From Selenomonadaceae bacterium (GTDB taxonomy: Bacteria; Bacillota; Negativicutes; Selenomonadales; Selenomonadaceae): a DNA stretch of 53,331 nt. The notes under the pieces were generated by a model. That model saw nothing but the letters and a program-made list of their open reading frames with translations, was not told the DNA's origin and ran no database searches. Where the stretch lies: positions 1 through 53,331 of the forward strand of contig JALFXV010000087.1 of the NCBI GenBank assembly GCA_022786545.1. The letters are read 5' to 3'. Below are positions 25,326 to 33,551 of this stretch, one piece after another. The translations under genes and the position numbers were made by a program. Each line of letters begins with the position of its first letter. Position 1 is the first letter of the stretch.

Positions 25326-27737
25326 ATGAAACAGCAGAGGAAAGCGGTGCGCCTGCGCAGGAAAAGCATCGGCAAGGCCGGCAGGGGCAGGAGTGCCAGA
25401 AATGCCGGGGCTGAGGCAAGGCAGGTACAGCCATCTAGGGAGGCGCGCTATGCCGCCCTGAAATATACGGACGAAATGATAAAGGGAAAGATTTCCATCA
25501 ACAGCCGGGGCTTTGGCTTTGTGACGCCTGAGGGCATGCAGAAAAATCAGGCGGATATCTTTATTCCTAAGGATGAGCTCCATACGGCCATGAACGGCGA
25601 TACCGTGCAGGTGCAGCTGGTCCAGCAGCCTGCCTATGCTTTAACCGGCAGCCAGTCCCGGGAGGGCAGGGTGGCAGAGGTGCTGGAGCGTGCCAACAGC
25701 AGGATTGTGGGCATTTATTCCGCCAGCCGCCGTTTTGGCTTTGTGGCTCCCGATGATACCCGCCTGAAGACGGATATCTACATTCCGGAAGGGGCGTCAA
25801 TGGACGCTGTTACTGGCTCCAAGGTAGTGGCGGAAGTTACCCGGTGGCCTGATGGCAGGCAGAAGGCAGAGGGCAGGATCATCGAGGTCATCGGCCAGAA
25901 GGGGGAGCCGGGAGTGGACATCCTTTCCATCATGCGCCAGTACGACCTGTCGGAAAGCTTCCCGGAGGAAGTGCAGGCTGCAGCGGATGGGGTGGAGCAG
26001 TCCATCAATGCTGAGGAGCATATCGGCAAGCATGGCAGGGAGGACAGGCGGCATCTGAAAATCGTCACCATTGATGGCGAGGATGCCAAGGATTTGGATG
26101 ATGGCGTCTATGTGGAAAAGAAGGATGACGGCAGCTTCTTCTTGGGGGTTTATATTGCGGATGTGAGCTGGTATGTCAGGGAGCATGAGCCACTGGACAT
26201 AGAGGCGGAGGCACGGGGCACCAGCGTCTATCTGGTGGACAGGGTTGTGCCTATGCTGCCCAAGGCTCTCTCCAACGGCATCTGCAGCCTGAATGCGGGG
26301 GTGGACAGGCTTTCTATGGCCTGCGAGATGAACATCAGCCCTGAGGGCAAGGTGACGGATTACAAAATCCTGCCGGTGGTCATCCATGTCTACCGCCGCT
26401 TGACTTATACGCTGGTTAATAAAATCCTCGTGGATAACGATAAAGAATTTGTCAGGGACAATGAGGATATCGTGCCGTTCCTGCACGACTTGCAGGATGT
26501 CAGGAACGCCATGTACAAGTACCGCCACCGCCGGGGGGCCATCAATTTTGAAATCCCGGAAATCAAGGTAAAGCTGGATGAAAACGGCAAGGCCGTCGGC
26601 CTGAAGAAGCGTGTGGGCAATCTGGGGGAGTCCATCATTGAGCAGTGCATGCTGGCTGCCAATGAGACTGTAGCAGAGCACATGTGCCGTCGCAAGCAGC
26701 CTTTTGTTTACCGCGTCCATGAGGAGCCGGAGGAAAGCAAGGTCACGGCCCTGAACGGGCTTCTAAATACCTTCGGTCTGCACCTGAGGACGGCTTCTGA
26801 TGGCAGCATCAAGCCGAAGGATTTGCAGGTGACGCTGGAAAAGATTGCCGGGGGACCGGCAGAGAAAATCGTCAGCACCGTTGCCCTGCGCTCCATGCAG
26901 CAGGCCCGGTATGCGGCGGAAAACCTGGGGCACTTCGGTTTGGCGGCCCAGTATTATACCCACTTCACCTCTCCGATCCGCCGCTATCCTGACCTGATGG
27001 TGCACCGCCTGCTGCGGGAGTCCTTTGAGACGGGCTCCATCCCCAGGGAGAAACGGGAAAAGATTCTGGAAAAGCTGTCAGAGCGGGCTGACCATGCCTC
27101 CCAGCGGGAGCGCATCGCGGTCAATGCAGAGCGTGATACTACCGACCTCAAGAAGGTGGAGTACATGCAGCAGTTTGTGGGTGATACCTTTGAGGGCGTC
27201 ATCAGCAGCGTCACCAGCTTCGGCTTCTTCGTGGAGCTGGATAACGGCGTAGAGGGGCTGGTGCACATGACCACCCTCAAGGACGATTATTATGACTATG
27301 TGGAGAGCCAGTATGCCCTGGTGGGCACCCATCACAAGCGCCGCTATCAGCTGGGGGATACGGTGGAAATCCTGCTGGCCCGTGCCGATGTGGAGGCACG
27401 TTCCCTGGACTTTTGGGTGAAGGACAACTGTGACCTGCACGCCCTGAACATGCAGGGCAGCAGGGACAGGGATCCTGGGGCGGCCGCCGGTATCAAGAGC
27501 CGTGCCGAGGCCAGGAAAATCAAGCGCGGTGCCAAAAAGGACAAGAAGGAGAAGAAGAGCCCAAAGGGCAAGCAGGGGGAAGGCTTTTATCCTGACGGCA
27601 GGAATGTTGCTGGCCACATGGGGCGCAAGAAGAACAAGAAGGAGAAAAAGGCAGGCAGGGACAAGCACAGCAAGCGGAAGGGCAGAAGGAAGCAGGGCGG
27701 CGATGTAATTGCCAGCTTTGACCCCCTGACCATCTAG
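25326..27737 (+). CDS. rnr: Ribonuclease R
   Basis: A 3'-5' exoribonuclease of 803 residues that degrades structured RNA and assists trans-translation. It has an Arg/Lys-rich N-terminal tail (residues 1-45), cold-shock OB domains (GFGFVTPEG, RRFGFVAPDD), the RNB catalytic domain with TIDGEDAKDLDDGVYVEK carrying the metal-binding aspartates, HFTSPIRRYPDLMVHR, an S1 domain (about 615-695: GVISSVTSFGFFVELDNGVEGLVH in pieces) and a Lys-rich C-terminal tail after about 715 that probably binds RNA or ribosomes. It lies 87 bp upstream of smpB, its functional partner. Confidence 0.95.
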   Translation: MKQQRKAVRLRRKSIGKAGRGRSARNAGAEARQVQPSREARYAALKYTDEMIKGKISINSRGFGFVTPEGMQKNQADIFIPKDELHTAMNGDTVQVQLVQQPAYALTGSQSREGRVAEVLERANSRIVGIYSASRRFGFVAPDDTRLKTDIYIPEGASMDAVTGSKVVAEVTRWPDGRQKAEGRIIEVIGQKGEPGVDILSIMRQYDLSESFPEEVQAAADGVEQSINAEEHIGKHGREDRRHLKIVTIDGEDAKDLDDGVYVEKKDDGSFFLGVYIADVSWYVREHEPLDIEAEARGTSVYLVDRVVPMLPKALSNGICSLNAGVDRLSMACEMNISPEGKVTDYKILPVVIHVYRRLTYTLVNKILVDNDKEFVRDNEDIVPFLHDLQDVRNAMYKYRHRRGAINFEIPEIKVKLDENGKAVGLKKRVGNLGESIIEQCMLAANETVAEHMCRRKQPFVYRVHEEPEESKVTALNGLLNTFGLHLRTASDGSIKPKDLQVTLEKIAGGPAEKIVSTVALRSMQQARYAAENLGHFGLAAQYYTHFTSPIRRYPDLMVHRLLRESFETGSIPREKREKILEKLSERADHASQRERIAVNAERDTTDLKKVEYMQQFVGDTFEGVISSVTSFGFFVELDNGVEGLVHMTTLKDDYYDYVESQYALVGTHHKRRYQLGDTVEILLARADVEARSLDFWVKDNCDLHALNMQGSRDRDPGAAAGIKSRAEARKIKRGAKKDKKEKKSPKGKQGEGFYPDGRNVAGHMGRKKNKKEKKAGRDKHSKRKGRRKQGGDVIASFDPLTI

Positions 27738-27741
27738 CAGG

Positions 27742-27779
27742 ATATCTGCCCTGGGGGCCTTAGCCTGCCTGGCAGATAT
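27742..27779. repeat. inverted repeat between rnr and smpB
   Basis: ATATCTGCC (27742-27750) and GGCAGATAT (27771-27779) form a 9-bp perfect stem around a GC-rich 20-base loop. There is no T-run, so RNA processing or stability control is more likely than termination. Confidence 0.5.
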
Positions 27780-27824
27780 GCCAAGAGATATATGATAAAC
27801 ATCGAGACAATATAGGAGACAAAT

Positions 27825-28298
27825 ATGGGACGTAAAAACGCCGCTGTCAAGATTGCCTGTGAAAACCGCAAGGCAAGGCATGATTATTTCATCCATGAAA
27901 CCTTTGAGGCGGGGCTGGTTCTGCACGGAACCGAGGTAAAATCCCTGCGGGACGGCAGGGCGAACCTGAAGGACAGCTATGGCGAAATTAAAAATGGTGA
28001 AATTTTTATTCAGAACATGCACATAAGCCCTTATGAGCATGGCAATATTTTCAATCACGATGAACGCCGCCCCCGGAAGCTGCTTATGCACAAGGCGGAG
28101 ATTGTGAAGCTTTTTAGCAAGACCCGGGAAAAGGGCTTTACCCTGGTGCCACTGAAAATTTACTTCAAGCAGGGCAGGGCAAAGCTGGAGCTGGCCCTGG
28201 CCAGCGGCAAGCATAACTATGACAAGCGCCGGGATTTGCAGGAGCGTGCCGTCAAGCGCGATGTGGCGCGTGAGCTCAGGGACAGGCAGAGGGGCTGA
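27825..28298 (+). CDS. smpB: SsrA-binding protein SmpB
   Basis: SmpB binds tmRNA and delivers it to stalled ribosomes. The 157-residue length is normal. Typical blocks are [21 protein letters not shown] in pieces, [18 protein letters not shown], and the basic C-terminal tail [14 protein letters not shown] that mimics an anticodon stem in the decoding centre. No tmRNA gene was seen in the window. It follows rnr, with which it acts in trans-translation quality control. Confidence 0.96.
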   Translation: MGRKNAAVKIACENRKARHDYFIHETFEAGLVLHGTEVKSLRDGRANLKDSYGEIKNGEIFIQNMHISPYEHGNIFNHDERRPRKLLMHKAEIVKLFSKTREKGFTLVPLKIYFKQGRAKLELALASGKHNYDKRRDLQERAVKRDVARELRDRQRG

Positions 28299-28363
28299 AG
28301 CACAGGTGTGCGTCAGTCGGCACAAAAAATTTTTTTGTAAATTTTTTGCGATTTAGCAGGAAT

Positions 28364-28392
28364 TTGCCGAAAGCTATTGAATTATATATAGT
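28364..28392 (+). promoter_or_regulatory. possible promoter of the phosphofructokinase gene
   Basis: TTGCCG (28364-28369), a 17-base spacer and TATAGT (28387-28392), 50 bp before the start. The AT-rich palindrome ACAAAAAATTTTTTTGT just upstream may help terminate smpB. Confidence 0.45.
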
Positions 28393-28441
28393 GGATGAAC
28401 TATCATGAACATGCAAGCACAAAAATATGGAGGTTGTATAT

Positions 28442-29401
28442 ATGCTGAATAATATTGCGATTCTTACTAGTGGAAATGACTGCCCGGGCATGAATGCCGC
28501 TATCCGTGCCGTGGTTCGCACTGCCCGTCATGGCGGCGTCAAGATCTGGGGCGTGCGCAACGGCTTCAAGGGGCTTTTGCGGGACCAGATTGAGGAACTG
28601 AGCACCCGCAGCGTGGGCGATATGATTCAGAGGGGCGGCACTTTCCTGGGGACGGCCCGCTGCCCTGAGTTCATGGAGCCGGAGAAGCGCCAGGCTGCCT
28701 TTGAAAATCTTCAGAAGCGCGGCATCGATGGGCTGATTGTCATCGGCGGCGCAGGTTCCCTGGCCGGTGCCTGGGAGCTGTCCAAGCTGGGCCTGAACGT
28801 GGTAGGCATCCCTGGCACCATCGAGAATGATGTGTGGGGCACTGACTACACCATCGGCTCCGATACGGCAGCTAACACTGTTGTGGATGCCATCAACAAG
28901 CTGCGTGATACCGCCTGCGCCCATCGCCGCATCATCCTCATCGAGGTCATGGGCAAGACCTCCGGCTGGCTGGCCATGACCACCGGCATCGCCGGCGGCG
29001 CCGAGTATGTGCTGGCTCCGGAGGCCAAGTATAACCTGGACCGCATGTGCACGGAAATCCGTGAGGCTTATGAGGCTGGCAAGCGGTACAGCATCATCGT
29101 TGTGTCCGAGGGTGCGGCTTCTGCTGTGGAGCTGGGCAAGCAGGTAGGCGAGAAGACCGAGATTGATACCCGTGTAACCGTGCTGGGGCATATCCAGCGG
29201 GGCGGTTCCCCTACGGTGCAGGACCGCATCAATGCCAGCCTGCTGGGGGAGAAGGCTACCTTGGGCCTCCTGAATGGAGTCAGCGGCGTTATGTACGGCC
29301 TGGATACCGGCACGGTAGTTGAGATTCCTCTGGAGGAGGCAGCTACCAACACCAAGACCCTGGACCCTGAGTTCATCAGGCTTTCCAAGGTTCTGGCCTA
29401 A
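28442..29401 (+). CDS. 6-phosphofructokinase family protein with altered active-site residues
   Basis: The 319-residue protein aligns along its whole length with ATP-dependent 6-phosphofructokinase (RGGTFLGTARCPEF; GHIQRGGSPTVQDR; EVMGKTSGWLA). However, positions conserved for catalysis differ. The GGD of the ATP loop is GND (N12), the Mg-binding Asp of GGDGS is Ala (A104 in GGAGS), and the catalytic TIDND is TIEND (E128 for the base equivalent to E. coli Asp127). It may be a specialised, slow or regulatory paralogue rather than the main glycolytic enzyme. GGAGG at 28429-28433 supports ATG 28442. No second pfk lies in this window, so I leave the symbol empty. Confidence 0.85.
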   Translation: MLNNIAILTSGNDCPGMNAAIRAVVRTARHGGVKIWGVRNGFKGLLRDQIEELSTRSVGDMIQRGGTFLGTARCPEFMEPEKRQAAFENLQKRGIDGLIVIGGAGSLAGAWELSKLGLNVVGIPGTIENDVWGTDYTIGSDTAANTVVDAINKLRDTACAHRRIILIEVMGKTSGWLAMTTGIAGGAEYVLAPEAKYNLDRMCTEIREAYEAGKRYSIIVVSEGAASAVELGKQVGEKTEIDTRVTVLGHIQRGGSPTVQDRINASLLGEKATLGLLNGVSGVMYGLDTGTVVEIPLEEAATNTKTLDPEFIRLSKVLA

Positions 29402-29424
29402 TTTTATATGCTTTAGCAGGAAGG

Positions 29425-29460
29425 ATAGGCGTATGTTGATTACGGCATACGCCTATTTTT
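29425..29460 (+). terminator. terminator after the phosphofructokinase gene
   Basis: ATAGGCGTATG (29425-29435) pairs perfectly with CATACGCCTAT (29446-29456), followed by TTTT. Confidence 0.88.
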
Positions 29461-29527
29461 AGGATTGATAATAATTTGCATATTCAAATAATCATTTGTG
29501 CAAACAATAGCCGCTTCTCCGAATTAT

Positions 29528-29535
29528 GCCGATAT
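29528..29535 (+). promoter_or_regulatory. sigma-28 type -10 element upstream of the chemoreceptor
   Basis: GCCGATAT exactly matches the sigma-28/sigma-D -10 consensus, 100 bp before the chemoreceptor start. No good TAAA -35 is found at the right distance (TAGC at N16), so the call is tentative. Confidence 0.35.
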
Positions 29536-29634
29536 GGTCATTGGAGTGGAAGAACTGTAGGATGGACATTCGGGGGAGATGTGTTGCTTTTGCAAATAAA
29601 ACATATTAAAAGTATCAGAAGGGTGTGATTTCTT

Positions 29635-31335
29635 ATGGACAATGTAAAAGTCAGCTATAAAATCCTGATTATGGTTATTATAGCTGCGATTGGTATGGTC
29701 ATCGTAGGGGTACGTGGTGCGATATCTATCCAGGATGCCAACCAGCAGATGGCGAAGATGTATGAAAGCGATATGCGTGCTGTAGAGCTCTTGGGGCAGG
29801 CTTGTGAGAAGATGCGCACGATCCAGGTGCGTTCCCTGCAGGCTATAGCTGATGCTTCCAGGCAGGAGGAGCTCTCCAAGAGCCAGGCGAAGGACATCAA
29901 CGATATGGAAGCCCTTTTGGGGGAGTATGCGTCCATGGCTGCGCAGAGCGGAAATGATGCAGCTGTGCAGGAGATGATGGGCTACTGGGAAAGCTTCAGG
30001 AGATCCATGCCTGCCGTTATGTCTGCGGTGAAGTCCGGGGGCTCCGAGGCAGGCATTGCCGAGTACAACAGGGCTGCACGGCAGGATACGGTGAAGCTGA
30101 GGGATTCCCTGACAGCACTTAGCACGGCTACCCGGGATGCAGCCTTCGGGGTGAATCAGCAGAATGCTGCTGACGGGCAGAGTGCCATTACCCTGATGCT
30201 GATTACAACGGTGGTGTGCATGATTATCCTTTTGGGCTTCAGCTGGAAGCTGATCACCGGCATCAAGCAGCCTCTGGAGATTATGCTGCATGTCTGCGAC
30301 AAGCTGAGCAAGGGCAATTTCATGGTGAAGACGGCACCGTCTGACCGGGGGGATGAGTTTGGCGATGTGCAGCGGGGACTGTATGATATGACGCTGGCAG
30401 TCAGCAAGCTGCTGAAGAATTTTTCCCGCACTACGGAGCAGATTGCAGCATCTTCTCAGCAGCTGAATTCCAGCTCCATGGAGTCTGCCAATGCCGCTAC
30501 GGCAGTGGCTCAGTCTGTGGCAGATGCCGCTACTGTTGTTATCCAGCAGCAGGGCTCCGTGGATTCCGGCACCCATAGCATCGCTACCATAACGGAGTCC
30601 GTAGAGGGCATCAGCCGGGAGGCAGCGGAGGTTTCTGCCAACGCGGAGCAGGCTGCGGAAAAGGCCGCTTCAGGAAATGGCGTGGTAGGGGCATCTGTCA
30701 GCCAGATTAAGAGCGTGGAGGAAACCGTGCGCCTGACAGCGGAGCTGGTGGACAAGCTGGGAGAGCGTTCCCAGGAAATTGGCGCCATCGTAGATACCAT
30801 TTCCGACCTTGCCGGGCAGACCAACCTGCTGGCACTGAATGCGGCTATTGAGGCGGCCCGTGCCGGTGAGCAGGGCAGGGGCTTTGCCGTAGTGGCAGAG
30901 GAAGTGAGAAAGCTGGCAGAGCAGTCAGGCCTAGCAGCCCAGCAGATTGCAGGCCTGATTGGCAGGATTCAGGAGGATACCGGCAAGGCGGTGGCTTCTA
31001 TGAACTCCGGCAGGGATGCGGTAGCAAAGGGTGCGGAGTCTGTCGAGGGGCTTCGTCAGGTATTTGAGGAAATCAATTTGCTGGTGGTGCAGGTATCTGA
31101 GAAGATCAATCACATGTCCCAGTCCGTGGCAGCTGTTGCCAGGCAGGCGGAGGGGATTACCAGCCAGATGAATGAGATTGACAAGGGTGCAAAGCATGTG
31201 GCTGACAACATGCAGTCCATCTCGGCAGCCACGGAGCAGCAGTCCGCTTCTGCCCAGGAGGTGGCCTCCGCCAGTGATGCACTGGCACGGCAGGCCCAGG
31301 AAGTGCAGGAAAATTTGCAGAAGTTCCAGTTCTGA
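29635..31335 (+). CDS. Methyl-accepting chemotaxis protein
   Basis: A 566-residue inner-membrane chemoreceptor. TM1 is residues about 8-30, a four-helix-bundle-type ligand domain of about 150 residues follows, TM2 is about 185-207 ([18 protein letters not shown]), then HAMP (about 208-262) and the cytoplasmic signalling helices. The hairpin tip [20 protein letters not shown] is the conserved CheA/CheW contact. Gln/Glu-rich methylation-type heptads flank it. There is no C-terminal CheR-docking pentapeptide (it ends QKFQF). The ligand is unknown. Its presence agrees with the flagellins upstream. Confidence 0.95.
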   Translation: MDNVKVSYKILIMVIIAAIGMVIVGVRGAISIQDANQQMAKMYESDMRAVELLGQACEKMRTIQVRSLQAIADASRQEELSKSQAKDINDMEALLGEYASMAAQSGNDAAVQEMMGYWESFRRSMPAVMSAVKSGGSEAGIAEYNRAARQDTVKLRDSLTALSTATRDAAFGVNQQNAADGQSAITLMLITTVVCMIILLGFSWKLITGIKQPLEIMLHVCDKLSKGNFMVKTAPSDRGDEFGDVQRGLYDMTLAVSKLLKNFSRTTEQIAASSQQLNSSSMESANAATAVAQSVADAATVVIQQQGSVDSGTHSIATITESVEGISREAAEVSANAEQAAEKAASGNGVVGASVSQIKSVEETVRLTAELVDKLGERSQEIGAIVDTISDLAGQTNLLALNAAIEAARAGEQGRGFAVVAEEVRKLAEQSGLAAQQIAGLIGRIQEDTGKAVASMNSGRDAVAKGAESVEGLRQVFEEINLLVVQVSEKINHMSQSVAAVARQAEGITSQMNEIDKGAKHVADNMQSISAATEQQSASAQEVASASDALARQAQEVQENLQKFQF

Positions 31336-31362
31336 GCTTGATTTTGTTTTTGGGCAAAAAAT

Positions 31363-31403
31363 ATTGCCGCAGGATGAGCAAGTCATCCGCGGCAATTTTT
31401 TTT
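31363..31403. terminator. bidirectional terminator between MCP and EAL genes
   Basis: ATTGCCGCAGGATGA (31363-31377) pairs with TCATCCGCGGCAAT (31383-31396) with a small bulge, with eight T on the right and an A-run on the left. It serves both convergent genes. Confidence 0.9.
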
Positions 31404-31412
31404 GCAAAGAGT

Positions 31413-33122
31413 TTATTGGAGGCTGGAGAGCAGCTCGATATAGGCGTCTGAGTTCAGGGGACGGGAGTAGTGGAAGCCCTGCATGGTATGGCAGCCCATG
31501 GTCTGCAGCAGCTCTGCCTGCACAGGTGTTTCCACGCCTTCGGCAATCACCTGCATCTTGAGTTTTTGGGCCATGTCGATGATGGCCTGCAGGATGATGT
31601 CCACCCTGTCATGGTTGCCGTGGGCGTAAAGGCGGCGCACATCCACCTTGAGCATGTCCACGGTCAGGTCCCGGAGGATGCCCAGGGAGCTGAAGCTGCT
31701 GCCGAAGTCATCCAGAATGACGGAGAAGCCGCAGCTGTTCAGGCGGCGCAGGATTCTGGCCAGCTGCTCCGGGGCGTGGCTGTAGGATTTTTCCGTCAGC
31801 TCCAGCCACAGCATCCAGGGCTGCAAATCGTATTTTCTCAGCAGCCGCAGCAGGTAGTCCACAAAGGTCATATCGTAAAAATTCATGTGGGAGATGTTGA
31901 TGGAGACAGGCCGTATATCCAGCCCCCAGTCCCGCTGGCGGCTGAGGAAGTGGCAGGCCTGCTCCCAGGCGAATCTGTCCACCCTGTTGATGAAGCCGTT
32001 TTTTTCAAAGACGGGGATAAATCTGCCGGGGCTGATGACTCCCTGCTCCGGGTGCTGCCAGCGCAGCAGGGCTTCGGCGGCGATGGGCGTCATGGTCCTG
32101 GCTTCCGTGTCTATCTTGTAAATCGGCTGGTACTTTACAAAAAAATGGCCGTTGGCAAGGGCGGGTTCCATTTCCCTGGCGATAATCTGCTCGTCCATCA
32201 GCTTGGTGCGCAGGGCATCGTCATAAAAGGCGTAGCGGCGGGCGTGGGAATTTTTGACGGAGGTCATGGCCATGTGCGCCCGGTCCAGCATCTGGCCGGG
32301 AGTGAGATAGATGTTGTCTATCTGGTATACCCCGGCAAAAAATGCCACTGTGCGGTAAATGGTCAGGGTGTGCATCATGGCATCCAGCCCCTGAATGAGC
32401 AAATCCATGTCCAGCATATCCTCAGGCAGCAGTATGGCGAAGGAGTCAGCCGTCAGGTGGCTGGCAAGGCCCCGCTTGCCTACGATGGTGTTGAAGTAGG
32501 AAGCTGCTGTCTTGAGGATGGTATCCCCTGTTTCTATGTTAAAAAGCTCGTTAATCAGCTTGAAGCTGGCTATATCCAGGTAGATGAAGCAGTAGCGGGT
32601 TTCCGGGTCGCCGGATATTTTGTCTGCTGACTGCTGCAGGAATGCTTTTTGGGTCAGGAGGCCCGTAAGCTGGTCGATATCCAGAATCTGCTGCATGGCA
32701 TTGATTTTTTTGTCCTGGGCAGCCTGCCTCAGCTTGCTGAGTTCATTTTCGCGCCTGCCCAGCACGTTCTGTACCCGGCAGGTGACGATGGACGGATTGT
32801 ACGGCTTGGTCAGGTAGTCTGCTGCCCCCCGTTCCATCGCCATGACTTCGCTGTTGATATCATCAGCCGATGTGGTTACGATTACCGGGATGTCCCCGTA
32901 GCGCGGATTTGCCAGCAGCCAGTTCAGCACTTCCATGCCCGTCATGACCGGCATCATCAAATCCAGCAGGATGATGTCGATGGGCTGGCTCTTGATGAAG
33001 TCCAGTGCCTCCCTGCCATTTTCCGCCTCGATGAGATTAAATTCGTCCTGAAAAAACTGCGTTAGGATGGCGCGGTTGATTTCCATATCGTCAACAATCA
33101 GCATTGTTTTTCTGTTTTTCAC
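31413..33122 (-). CDS. Response regulator with degenerate GGDEF and EAL domains
   Basis: A cytoplasmic 569-residue c-di-GMP signalling protein. Residues 1-125 are a receiver domain (LIVDDMEINR, phosphoacceptor Asp in ILLDLMMPVM, Lys in LTKPY). Residues about 150-300 are a GGDEF domain whose signature is lost (TADSF in its place). Residues about 320-565 are an EAL domain with the catalytic set largely intact: EALLRW, SINIS, ELTEKS, LDDFGSSFSSL, KVD, AEGVET and QGFHYS. It is therefore predicted to hydrolyse, not make, c-di-GMP, under control of phosphorylation. No sensor kinase lies beside it. Low c-di-GMP generally favours motility, consistent with the flagellar genes. Confidence 0.9.
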   Translation of the reverse strand: MKNRKTMLIVDDMEINRAILTQFFQDEFNLIEAENGREALDFIKSQPIDIILLDLMMPVMTGMEVLNWLLANPRYGDIPVIVTTSADDINSEVMAMERGAADYLTKPYNPSIVTCRVQNVLGRRENELSKLRQAAQDKKINAMQQILDIDQLTGLLTQKAFLQQSADKISGDPETRYCFIYLDIASFKLINELFNIETGDTILKTAASYFNTIVGKRGLASHLTADSFAILLPEDMLDMDLLIQGLDAMMHTLTIYRTVAFFAGVYQIDNIYLTPGQMLDRAHMAMTSVKNSHARRYAFYDDALRTKLMDEQIIAREMEPALANGHFFVKYQPIYKIDTEARTMTPIAAEALLRWQHPEQGVISPGRFIPVFEKNGFINRVDRFAWEQACHFLSRQRDWGLDIRPVSINISHMNFYDMTFVDYLLRLLRKYDLQPWMLWLELTEKSYSHAPEQLARILRRLNSCGFSVILDDFGSSFSSLGILRDLTVDMLKVDVRRLYAHGNHDRVDIILQAIIDMAQKLKMQVIAEGVETPVQAELLQTMGCHTMQGFHYSRPLNSDAYIELLSSLQ

Positions 33123-33206
33123 TGAGCATACCCCCTCTAAGCCCTTTGCCCTTGATTATACATAATATTTCTGCAAAAAATCTCTAAATCCTTCTTGCAG
33201 TGAAAT

Positions 33207-33545
33207 AAATTTCAGTTTATCGTAGTGCTTATTCTTTACTTCGTGCACATAATGACGTAATTTGATACTTCGTGGACTCTGTTCAGACTAAAAATGGGTT
33301 GAGCGGGACAGCTACCCATAGAAAACACGCTCGCGCTCCTAGTTGTGCCTCGGTGCTTAGCAATTCGCAAGCCGTCAGGCGCAGCGAGAGCTTAGCATCC
33401 GCTAGGCACAACGAGGAGCGAGAGCGTGTCTCTGAGGGCACTGCCGTAGACCATCCCATCTTTAATCTGAACAGAGTGCACGAACTCACAAAACTCATCC
33501 GTTAATGTTCCAAAAGTCTCGTACCTTCACTACGACAAACTGAAA
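33207..33545. repeat. palindromic intergenic element, copy 1
   Basis: The 429-bp gap between the EAL gene start and the jetC stop is mostly this element. Its ends are inverted repeats: TTTCAGTTTATCGTAGTG (33210-33227) and CACTACGACAAACTGAAA (33528-33545), one mismatch in 18. A second nested pair is GTGGACTCTGTTCAGA near 33272 and TCTGAACAGAGTGCAC near 33466. The inner arms 33314-33350 and 33404-33440 are again complementary, around a 53-base core (33351-33403). No protein of its own is plausible; a frame at 33272-33505 only reads through the palindrome. It could be a MITE, a structured RNA or a recombination site. The first 82 bases match copy 2 at 76 of 82 positions. Confidence 0.85.
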
Positions 33546-33551
33546 TCTTTT

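Noticed and set aside
33272-33505. 77-codon frame within the palindromic element
   Set aside because: Both strands are open because of the inverted repeat; copy 2 has a different core, so no conserved protein results.
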